Assembly (NCBI GenBank): GCA_964632995.1
Contig: CAZWDL010000162.1
Coordinates: 1 to 13,491, forward strand
Direction of reading: 5' to 3'
Length of the DNA: 13,491 nucleotides
DNA from: CAZWDL01 sp964632995
GTDB taxonomy: Bacteria; Bacteroidota; Bacteroidia; Chitinophagales; Saprospiraceae
Shown here: piece after piece, positions 1 to 6,911 of the stretch
Numbering within the stretch: the stretch's first letter is position 1
How the letters are laid out: each line of letters begins with the position of its first letter
The notes under the pieces: model-generated
The model's database searches: none
The model's input: only the letters and a program-made list of their open reading frames with translations
What the model was told of the DNA's origin: nothing
Translations under genes and position numbers: made by a program

Positions 1-1577
1 ACGGGCTTGCCGTGGCCGGGCAGGGATATTTTCCAGCGCTCCTGCCAGCCGCCGTTGGAGAGCAGGTAGGCTTCACCTTGGGCAGGCAGGGTATTGACAT
101 TTACCCAAAAGCTGACCGTGGCGTAGTCGGAGTTCAGCGCCGGGGAGTTGGCGGCGAGCAGGGAATCTTCCGTATTGAAGAGATAAGCATTGGCCCCGAA
201 GCCGAAGCGGTCGGCCGTCAATTCGGCGCCGCCCACCCAGGCGTGGTTTTCAAACTGGCTGATGTCGTTGGCATTGCCGCTGAAGGAATAAGCCGCTACC
301 AGATCGGTAGCCGGCGCGCCGGAGGTAGACTGGGTGTTGTACAGGTCGCTCACCTCCTGTTCGCTGAGGGCATAGTTGTAGAGCTGCACCTCGTCGAGGG
401 CGCCGTTGAAGTAGTTGGCGTTGTCGATCGGATTATAGCCGATGCCGAAGGGATGGACGGTGGTGTTGAGTTCACCGGCAACCGCTTTGGAGTTGGTCAG
501 GGCCCCATCGATATAAATGCGGTCCTCGGCGCCGTCGTGGGTCATGACCACGTGGCTCCATACGCCGGGCTGTAGTTCGTTGCCGTCGCCGGAATCCATA
601 TCGGAGATACCCGAACTGCTGTTGGTGGTAAAGACGGGCTTGCCGTGGCCGGGCAGGGATATTTTCCAGCGCTCCTGCCAGCCGCCGTGCGACAGCAGGT
701 AGTATTCGCCCTGGGCAGGCAGCTCATTGACCTTCACCCAAAAGCTAATGCTGGTGAAGTCCGAATTCAGCTGGGCGGAATTGTCGGCGGTAACGCTGGA
801 GTTCGTTCCGTTGAAATCAAAGGCGCTGTAGCCGAAGCCGAAGCGATCGGTGGTCGGGGTGACAGCGGTGGCGCTTGCGTGATTATCAAAGGCGGAGGTA
901 TCCAGCGTATTATTGCTAAAAGGATAGGCTGCCACCAGCCCCTGATCGAAGCTGGGCGGGGTGCTTTGGTCGGTATACAGGTCGGCGATGGCCTGATCCG
1001 GCAGGGCGGCGTCGAAGATCATGACCTCGTCCAGCGCTCCTTTGAAGAAGAGGGCGTTGCCGATGGGATCGAAGCCCATGCCCAAGGGGTAGGTGGTGCT
1101 GTTCAGCTCGCCGGCTACTGCCTTGGTGTTGGCCAGGGCGCCGTTGATGTAGATTTTGTCGTCGGTACCGTCGTGGACCATGGTGACATGAGCCCATTCG
1201 CCGATCTGTAGTTCGTTGCCGTCGCCGGAATCCATGTCGGAGATCCCGGAAGTATTGTTGGTGGTGAAGACGGGTTTGCCGTGGCCGGGCAGGGAGATTT
1301 TCCAACGCTCCTGCCAGCCGCCGTGGGAGAGTAGAAACACCTCGCCCTGCGGGGGGAGGCTGTCGACCCGAACCCAGAAAGCAATAGTCGTGAAGTCGGT
1401 ATTGAGGTAATCGGCATTGGCAGCCAGGAGGTAATCCTGTTCGCCGTCGAATTCGACAGCACTATTGGCGACGCCGAAGCGGTCCTGGGTCAGGCCGGCC
1501 CCGTTGACCGTAGCGTCGTTACCGAATGCGGAAGCATCGCGAACGTCACCGGAAAACGGGTAATAGGCCAGCGTATC
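1..1577 (-). repeat. Intragenic tandem repeat, period about 633-636 bp (LamG units)
   Basis: The three LamG units repeat at DNA level with periods of 633 and 636 bp (211-212 codons). The clearest block begins at 1, 634 and 1270. The copies at 1 and 634 are identical over 55 bases, and the copy at 1270 differs from them at three of those positions. The neighbouring stretch encoding SGISDMDSGDGNELQ is also nearly identical between the units where it is visible (around 565-630 and 1205-1268), while other parts of the units have diverged. Confidence 0.85.
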
Positions 1578-1655
1578 CTGGGCCGTCAGGTTGCCCGTCA
1601 CGACCATCAGCAGGCTGAGGGTGAGGGCGTAAATAAATCGCAAAGACGCTTTCAT
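1..1655 (-). CDS. Secreted tandem-LamG repeat protein, partial (3' end outside window)
   Basis: Reading the minus strand from ATG at 1655-1653, the frame stays open for 551 codons and leaves the window without a stop, so the C-terminus is missing. Residues 1-26 form a signal peptide with cleavage near TAQ-DTLAYY. Three LamG/concanavalin-A-like jellyroll units follow, at about 28-236, 239-448 and 452 onward. Each opens with a (A)Y(Y/P/S)FSG-like strand, then D-RFG, an FWV strand, GGWQERWKISLPGHGKP (about residues 113, 325 and 536), W-HV, IYI-GAL and GALDEV. LamG_3-type modules usually bind glycans or act as adhesive spacers; no catalytic domain is visible. It lies 110 bp downstream of the larger secreted protein on the same strand and probably belongs to the same locus. 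A T9SS tail would be expected in the missing part, but this is inference. Plus-strand frames here are shadows. Confidence 0.9.
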   Translation of the reverse strand, partial: MKASLRFIYALTLSLLMVVTGNLTAQDTLAYYPFSGDVRDASAFGNDATVNGAGLTQDRFGVANSAVEFDGEQDYLLAANADYLNTDFTTIAFWVRVDSLPPQGEVFLLSHGGWQERWKISLPGHGKPVFTTNNTSGISDMDSGDGNELQIGEWAHVTMVHDGTDDKIYINGALANTKAVAGELNSTTYPLGMGFDPIGNALFFKGALDEVMIFDAALPDQAIADLYTDQSTPPSFDQGLVAAYPFSNNTLDTSAFDNHASATAVTPTTDRFGFGYSAFDFNGTNSSVTADNSAQLNSDFTSISFWVKVNELPAQGEYYLLSHGGWQERWKISLPGHGKPVFTTNSSSGISDMDSGDGNELQPGVWSHVVMTHDGAEDRIYIDGALTNSKAVAGELNTTVHPFGIGYNPIDNANYFNGALDEVQLYNYALSEQEVSDLYNTQSTSGAPATDLVAAYSFSGNANDISQFENHAWVGGAELTADRFGFGANAYLFNTEDSLLAANSPALNSDYATVSFWVNVNTLPAQGEAYLLSNGGWQERWKISLPGHGKP

Positions 1656-1705
1656 ACGTGAAAAGTTTATGGATTAAGAATGTTGTTTTTGTTTGTCCGG
1701 GGCTT

Positions 1706-1762
1706 ATTGACGGGGTGACTCAAAGTCACCCCGTCAATTATCACTCGAAGTCACCCCGTCAA
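1706..1762 (-). terminator. Strong hairpin with a duplicated arm after the secreted-protein gene
   Basis: TTGACGGGGTGACT at 1707-1720 and AGTCACCCCGTCAA at 1724-1737 are perfect complements, giving a 14-bp stem with a 3-nt loop; one more A-T pair at 1706/1738 can extend it. The right arm recurs exactly at 1749-1762, 25 bp further on, four bases short of the TAA at 1768-1766. In a minus-strand transcript either copy could pair with the single distal arm. No U-run follows the stem, so it is not a standard intrinsic terminator. It may attenuate, process or stabilise the message between the two secreted-protein genes. Confidence 0.5.
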
Positions 1763-1765
1763 TAA

Positions 1766-4700
1766 TTACTGCACCACGAACCGGGCGACGCCCGTTCCCT
1801 CCTTTGATTGCACGCGCAGCAGGTACAGCCCCGCGGGCCAATCACCGGTAGAGATTTCCAGGGTCGTTTGTCCGGCGGCCGGCCGTTGCCGGGTGATCAT
1901 TTTTCCATTGAGGTCGTAAATCGTTAAGGTCGTCGTTTGGTCACTTGCTTTCGCAAAATGAATATATAGCTGTTCCCGCACCGGATTTGGCGAAAGCCGG
2001 ATATCTATGGATTCTCTGACCGGTGTAATCGAAGTTGTCAGTTCCTGATTGTATAGTTCCTCGGCTTCTGTCGGGGTTAGCGCATAATCAAACAGCCGCA
2101 CCTCGTCAACGACGCCCGGGAAATTGTACTGCTCGTCGCCGGGCAGCATTTGTCCGATCAGGAGAGGCAGGGTGCTCGTACGTATCCGTCCGCTCATATT
2201 GCGGAAGCTTTCCAGGCGGCCGTTGATGTAGAGGGCCAGCAGCTCACCGTCGTAGGTGGCGGTGAGGTGGTAGAAGCTGTTCTCCGCCAGCACGGTTTCG
2301 GAATCCAGGTCGGCGATGCCGTCGCGAGTGTTGACGGTCCAGCGCAGGAGGCGGTCCGGAATGACGGACACCTTCCATCGGTTCTGCCAGCTGCCGTGGG
2401 AGAGGATGAACATTTCGCGGTCGGGGAGTGCCGAAGGGTTGATCCAGCAGCTCACGCTGATGGCTTCTTCGACACCGAGTATTGGATCGTAAGCTACGGT
2501 AATACGGTCGTTGATACCGTCGAAAAAGTAGGCGCTGTTGGTCATGCCTTTCCGGTCGGTTGTGAGGCGCGCGCCGAATACTGCACCGTCCAGCTGGTTG
2601 TCGGAGACGTCCTCGGCATTTCCCGAAAAGGGATAATAGGCCAGTAGCCGGCCGGGAACGGGTGTGAAATCACGGACGAGGATGGTAGTGGCGGCGGTGG
2701 CGGCGGCGCCCTTATCGTCCTTTACCTCTACGCTGATCTCATAGCTGCCTTCCGCGTCCGGCGCTGACCAGTCGACCGTTACCCCGGAACCGCTTAGGGC
2801 GCCGGCTTCGGCGCTCCAGGAGTATGTCAGGGGGTCGCCGTTGGCATCTTCGGCGCTGCAGCTCAGCTCCAGTTGTTCGCCCGGTGCTACGTAACCGGAT
2901 CCTTTTAGGATTTCGAGGATACGCGGCGCCCGGTTAATTTCGGCGACGACGGTCAGCTGCAGGGTGGCCGTATCCCGTAGTCCCGTCTCATCGCTGACGA
3001 TCAGCCGGACCTCATAGGTGCCCGTTTGTTCGGGGGCCTTCCAGACGGCGCTGTCGCCTCCTTCACGGAGGTCGCCGTCGTCGATGCTCCATTCATACGT
3101 GAAGTTTTCCGAATCGCGGTCGGAGACGCTGCCGTAGATAATTACGGAATCGCGAACTTCCAGGGTGTCCCGGGCGGCTGCCAGGGCCTGCAGGCGCGGA
3201 GGATAGTGAAAAGCTTCCCGGCTTTGTCCGTAGTCGACAACCACGCCGTCGACCAGCATACGGTTGTACTCGTAGGTCACTTCGGCGGAGGGAGGCGTCA
3301 GCACCACCACAATCGCTTCGTCGGGCGGCAGGCGCAGCTCGACGCTGCCGTTGACGTTCCGTTCGATGAAGGTTTCGGAAAGCATCTCATAGATGTCCAC
3401 TCCTTCGTTGCCTGCCTCCAGGGTAATAGTACGTTCGGTATCGTAGGGATTGAAAAAGAGATAGGTCGGGTAGGCGTCGTCGCGGTAAAAGTCGTTTTTG
3501 AGCAGGTCGATTTGCAGGATTTTATCGTCCTCCGTTGGGCTTAGCATACCACCGAGGTAGCCGATGGAGGAGGTGCTGTAGAGCGAGAGGTTGGTTTCGG
3601 CCCAGCCGCCGCGCAGAGCGTCGCCGGTAGAGAAGGGCGACTTGCCTTCCCACTGTTCGCGCAGGGCTTCGTAGCCCATCACCCGCTGGGGGTCGTAGGT
3701 TTCCGACCATTCGGAGGCGTCCTGCAGGGCGGCCGGCAGAAAGCCGGGAAAGAAGAGGCGGGTGGCGTTGGCGAGGTTGAGCACCCACTTGCCGATGGGT
3801 CGGGCGAAGCGCTTGTCGTAGCGCAGCATGGGAACGAGGGCAGCCGCCTGTTGTACGCCGTTGAGCTGAAAGGCATAGTCGTTGCCGTTGTCGTTGGCCT
3901 CCCCGACCAGTCCGGAGACATCAAAGCCGTTCCAGTTGCCAACGATGGTTCCCCAGCCGCGCAGGGGGCCGCGGTTAAAAGACCAGTTGACCATCTTTTC
4001 GATATCGTAATCCGTACCGAGTTCGGCGTTCATTTTGGCGGCGACATAGGTGCCGTAAGGCAACTGCAATTCATAAGAGGGGTTGCTGTCCCACTCGCTC
4101 AGAAATTCCATGCTCCATTCCGCTGCTTTCCGGTATTCGGGCCGGCCGGTTCTCTTGTAGGCATGGTAGAGCACCCAGGCGTAGGCGCCGGCCGCTTCCG
4201 GCTCTTTGACGCCGCTGTCGTTGGGCTGCATGTCGAGAAAGTCCCAGGCCCGGTAGTTCATAAAGGCTTTGGACCAGGGGGCATCATTGCCGCCCATGGC
4301 GCGGACGGCTTCAGCAAAGCGGTCGGCGACGGAAGTAAACTGATGTCCGGCATCGCCGCCGATACCGGGATAGAGGTCATAGAGCTGGTAGAAAAAGAGA
4401 TTCGGCATGAGGTCGTACCACCAGTCGTTGCCGCTGCCGCCGTTGACGTTATTGAGGTATATATTTTCGCCGTTACGGCGGTTGAAGAAGTCCTGGCTCA
4501 TCAGGACCCAGTTTTGGCCGTAGTGGTTCGTCTTGTCTACACCGGCGAGGGTGGCGCCCACCAGGGAGGGCAATACGTTGATGGCCTCATTGCTCTGCGC
4601 GCGATTGGTGCCCACGTAGGTGACCAGTTGAAAGCCGGGCTGCTGTGGATAGTTGTAGCCCTGCCCGCGCAGGGAAACCAGCGGCAGGTATTGCCCTGTC

Positions 4701-4921
4701 TTATCAAGGTCATAAACGAAGGAGTCGTATTGGACGGCCACCTCGCGCCAGTCGCGCACATTGAAAGGCCGCGGTTCGTTGGGCATCTGCTCGATGCGGG
4801 GGATGGAAATCTGATTGTTTTGACCCAAAATAGTGGAGGGCGTAAAAAAATAGATCAGGAGGAGACCAATTATTAATAGTTGAGTTGTCCCTCCCGCTGT
4901 TCGCTGTTCGCTGTTTGCCAT
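1766..4921 (-). CDS. Large secreted multidomain protein: probable alpha-helical enzyme region, two Ig/PKD-like domains, LamG, T9SS sorting domain
   Basis: From ATG 4921 the protein has 1051 residues. Residues 1-34 are a signal peptide (hydrophobic core LLIIGLLLIYFF, cut near TILGQ). Residues about 35-560 are aromatic- and helix-rich (NDWWYDLMPNLFFYQLYD, EPEAAGAYAWVLYHAYKRTG, YGTYVAAKMNAELG) and resemble (alpha/alpha)6-barrel glycosidases or lyases. I cannot assign a family; the Glu in KEPEAAGAY is one candidate acid. Two Ig/PKD-like domains follow at about 570-660 and 664-751 (DANGDPLTYSWSA, YEISVEVKDDKG), then LamG at 757-960 (YYPFSG, LSHGSWQNRWKVS) and a T9SS type A tail at 970-1051 (LSPNPVREQLYI, GLYLLRV). 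It is likely exported to the surface and cut there. The frame continues upstream to ATG 5044 and TTG 5071, but those starts put 41 or 50 polar residues before the signal core. No start codon lies between 4921 and the core. Confidence 0.88.
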   Translation of the reverse strand: MANSEQRTAGGTTQLLIIGLLLIYFFTPSTILGQNNQISIPRIEQMPNEPRPFNVRDWREVAVQYDSFVYDLDKTGQYLPLVSLRGQGYNYPQQPGFQLVTYVGTNRAQSNEAINVLPSLVGATLAGVDKTNHYGQNWVLMSQDFFNRRNGENIYLNNVNGGSGNDWWYDLMPNLFFYQLYDLYPGIGGDAGHQFTSVADRFAEAVRAMGGNDAPWSKAFMNYRAWDFLDMQPNDSGVKEPEAAGAYAWVLYHAYKRTGRPEYRKAAEWSMEFLSEWDSNPSYELQLPYGTYVAAKMNAELGTDYDIEKMVNWSFNRGPLRGWGTIVGNWNGFDVSGLVGEANDNGNDYAFQLNGVQQAAALVPMLRYDKRFARPIGKWVLNLANATRLFFPGFLPAALQDASEWSETYDPQRVMGYEALREQWEGKSPFSTGDALRGGWAETNLSLYSTSSIGYLGGMLSPTEDDKILQIDLLKNDFYRDDAYPTYLFFNPYDTERTITLEAGNEGVDIYEMLSETFIERNVNGSVELRLPPDEAIVVVLTPPSAEVTYEYNRMLVDGVVVDYGQSREAFHYPPRLQALAAARDTLEVRDSVIIYGSVSDRDSENFTYEWSIDDGDLREGGDSAVWKAPEQTGTYEVRLIVSDETGLRDTATLQLTVVAEINRAPRILEILKGSGYVAPGEQLELSCSAEDANGDPLTYSWSAEAGALSGSGVTVDWSAPDAEGSYEISVEVKDDKGAAATAATTILVRDFTPVPGRLLAYYPFSGNAEDVSDNQLDGAVFGARLTTDRKGMTNSAYFFDGINDRITVAYDPILGVEEAISVSCWINPSALPDREMFILSHGSWQNRWKVSVIPDRLLRWTVNTRDGIADLDSETVLAENSFYHLTATYDGELLALYINGRLESFRNMSGRIRTSTLPLLIGQMLPGDEQYNFPGVVDEVRLFDYALTPTEAEELYNQELTTSITPVRESIDIRLSPNPVREQLYIHFAKASDQTTTLTIYDLNGKMITRQRPAAGQTTLEISTGDWPAGLYLLRVQSKEGTGVARFVVQ

Positions 4922-4936
4922 TCGCGCTTCGCTATC
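4895..4936 (-). repeat. Degenerate 7-nt tandem array spanning the start codon
   Basis: Six heptamers run in phase. On the plus strand they are CGCTGTT three times, then TGCCATT, CGCGCTT and CGCTATC. Read on the minus strand the cleanest units are AACAGCG. The preferred ATG of the secreted protein (4921-4919) lies inside the fourth unit, so the residues just before the signal-peptide core (ANSEQRTA) are repeat-encoded. Confidence 0.65.
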
Positions 4937-5319
4937 CGGGCCCGGCCGGACGAATCCGGCGAATGACCGGGATGGCCGCCGCCGGGCGTTTGTTTTAGAT
5001 ATTTTTTCGAATGTTGCGTTGCATATATCGAGGTGTTCGGGCATAGAATCGTTTGTTTGCGTCTGAATCAAAATATGTCATTTTGTAAGCTGGAAGTAAT
5101 TAGAAGTATCCTGCTAGAAACTCCCGATTTTCCATTTCCCACTTTCCCTGACTGTCCAGGTTCGGTGAGGTTGATTTCTTCCCACCCCTCGTTGCCTCGG
5201 GACGGGTAAATTTTCCGTCCGCCCTCGCGTTGCTCGAGACGGATAAACCCGGCCATTTGTGGTCGGGCAAGCCTTCCGACCCCGGCCACCTTCGTCAGTA
5301 CGGAGCTCTCTACGGTCGC
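4937..5319. other. Gene-poor spacer between the susD-like gene and the secreted-protein gene
   Basis: I see no convincing gene here. The 41 codons upstream of 4921 are open but look like leader (many Arg, Pro and Ser, no domain). Around 5122-5150 there is a weak pyrimidine-rich run with roughly 7-nt spacing (TTTCCAT, TTCCCAC, TTTCCCT). Two short inverted repeats are visible: GGACGG/CCGTCC near 5199-5221, and GGTCGG/CCGACC at 5261-5281. Small open frames at 5068-5289 (minus) and 5230-5445 (plus) are low-complexity or repeat-derived and are not called. Confidence 0.5.
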
Positions 5320-5442
5320 TTCCGATTTCCCACTTCCGCTTTCCGATTTCCGCCTTCCGCCTTCCGCTTTCCGCTTTCCGCCTTCCGCCTTCCGCTTTCC
5401 GCCTTCCGCCTTCCGCCTTCCGCCTTCCGACTTCCGCCTTCC
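5320..5442. repeat. Heptanucleotide tandem array, 17 units plus a partial
   Basis: Seventeen consecutive 7-nt units of the form TTCCGNN run without loss of phase from 5320 to 5438, followed by TTCC at 5439-5442. Most units are TTCCGCC or TTCCGCT, with a few TTCCGAT or TTCCGAC and one TTCCCAC. On the minus strand this reads as GGAAGGC/GGAAAGC repeats. The array runs directly into the susD-like stop codon: its last base is part of the TAG at 5444-5442. In a polycistronic message it would form a purine-rich tract immediately after the stop. Confidence 0.9.
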
Positions 5443-6869
5443 TAATACCCCGGGTTCTGCTCCAGCTGCGGGTTCAGGTCCATTTCGATTTGTGGAAGCG
5501 GGAACCTTTCGTGTTTGCCTGGCCGGAAGCCTTCGAGCACCTGAACGGCGATGCCCCAGCGCACCAGGTCGAAGAAGCGGTGCATTTCGAAGCCCAGCTC
5601 CACCCGGCGTTCATGTCGTATATGTTCGATCATTTCCTGCTGGCCGGTTGCGGTGATGGGCGGCAATGTTTTCTCGGGGTCGTCCGACATATTGCGGGCG
5701 CGGGCGCGCACCATTTCGAGTGGCGCCTGGGCTTCCTGCACGCGGCCCAGCTCGGCGAGGGCTTCGGCCTCCCAGAGCAGTACTTCGGCGTAGCGGATGG
5801 CGCCGTAGTTGATGTCGCCGTCCGCCTTTTGGGTAACCACCGAATCCGACTGCAGGTATTTGACCGGGCCGTAGCCGGTGGAGGAGAAGGAAGGCTTAAA
5901 GACCAATTCGAAATAAGGGTCATTGTTGACGGCAACATTGAAAGGCCGCCGCGGGTCGCCCGCTTCGAAGGCATCGACGAATTCCTGGGTGACCTCGGCA
6001 AAGCCGTATCCCTCGCCGTACTTGCGGGAGGACCACCACTGGTTGAGGAAATTACCGACACCCAGTTCCAGGTTGGCGTGCTGGATTTCCCAGACGGACT
6101 CGCTGTTGTTCTGGGTTCCCTTCCGGAAATTATCGCCGTAGTCGGGCACGAGGGCATAGATATTGAGGTCTTGGATACGCTGAACGTAATCCAGTACACC
6201 CTCCCAGTTTCCCCGGTACAGTTCCGTTTTGGCGGCGAGGGCATAGGCGGCGCCGCGGGTGGCTCGCCCAATGTTGTCGCCGCTGTGCTGTACGGGCAGC
6301 AGGCCGGCGGCCTCTTCGCAGTCGCTGATGATCTGCTCGTAGACATCGGCGAGGGGCGTTTGCGGTATCTTGAGTTCATCCGGCGGCAGCACTTCGGTCA
6401 GCAGGGGCACGCCGCCGAAGACCTGCCCGAGCAGGAAGTGGTAGTATGCCCGCAGGAAGAGCGCCTCGCCGATGATACGGTCTTTGAGTTCTTCGTCCAT
6501 TTCAATGTCAGGCACTTCTCCGAGAACCGTATTGCATTGGGTGATGCCGGCGTAGTTGACCCGCCAGAAGTCGTTGAGTTCCTGGGTTCGGGGGGTATAG
6601 GTCAGGAAATCCATCTCGACGATACCCGGCCGGGAGCCGTCGCCGCCGGCGATGGCGTCGTCGGAAGTCACCACGCCCATCGCCCAGTAGAAGTTGGCGT
6701 TGTTGTTATTGAACAGCAGCGGTTCGTAGGCGGCGTTGATGGCCTGCCGCGCGTCGGCAGCGCTTTGAAAGAAGGAGCCGGCGTCGAGCCTGCCGAGCGG
6801 TTCCTTTTCCAGGATATCCTGGCAGGCGGTGAGGGTCAGTATGAGGAAGAAAAAGATGAAGTTTTTCAT
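5442..6869 (-). CDS. susD-like: SusD/RagB-family nutrient-binding surface lipoprotein
   Basis: This outer-membrane lipoprotein caps a SusC transporter and binds the oligosaccharide or other substrate at the cell surface. With the chosen start it has 475 residues, normal for the family. Residues 1-16 are a lipoprotein signal (MKNFIFFFLILTLTAC, lipid-bearing Cys16), followed by the SusD N-terminal pattern (DILEKEPLGRLDAGSFFQ, ARQAINAAYEPL), TPR-like helices, the C-terminal segment with HERRVELGFEMHRFFDLVRWG, and the typical ending LNPQLEQNPGY. An ATG at 6902 would add 11 residues (MLDFRQKIKEH). I prefer 6869 because the signal peptide then has a normal short n-region and an AAAGGA tract lies just upstream. 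The gene follows the susC-like gene by 42 bp on the same strand, so the two are very probably cotranscribed. A 7-nt repeat array begins at its stop codon. Confidence 0.95.
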   Translation of the reverse strand: MKNFIFFFLILTLTACQDILEKEPLGRLDAGSFFQSAADARQAINAAYEPLLFNNNNANFYWAMGVVTSDDAIAGGDGSRPGIVEMDFLTYTPRTQELNDFWRVNYAGITQCNTVLGEVPDIEMDEELKDRIIGEALFLRAYYHFLLGQVFGGVPLLTEVLPPDELKIPQTPLADVYEQIISDCEEAAGLLPVQHSGDNIGRATRGAAYALAAKTELYRGNWEGVLDYVQRIQDLNIYALVPDYGDNFRKGTQNNSESVWEIQHANLELGVGNFLNQWWSSRKYGEGYGFAEVTQEFVDAFEAGDPRRPFNVAVNNDPYFELVFKPSFSSTGYGPVKYLQSDSVVTQKADGDINYGAIRYAEVLLWEAEALAELGRVQEAQAPLEMVRARARNMSDDPEKTLPPITATGQQEMIEHIRHERRVELGFEMHRFFDLVRWGIAVQVLEGFRPGKHERFPLPQIEMDLNPQLEQNPGY

Positions 6870-6911
6870 GTGTTCCTTTATTTTTTGACGAAAGTCCAAC
6901 ATCGGCAGCGT

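Noticed and set aside
12..1211. Two plus-strand frames of about 187 codons in the LamG region
   Set aside because: They are similar to each other only because they lie opposite the LamG DNA repeats; the minus-strand frame gives the real protein.
3851..4876. Plus-strand open frame of 341 codons opposite the secreted protein
   Set aside because: Low-complexity antisense shadow; the minus strand carries a signal peptide, Ig/PKD-like, LamG and T9SS domains in one continuous frame.
4922..5071. N-terminal extension of the secreted protein to TTG 5071 or ATG 5044
   Set aside because: It would put 41-50 polar, Arg/Pro-rich residues before an ordinary signal peptide. ATG 4921 is the better start, though this is not certain.
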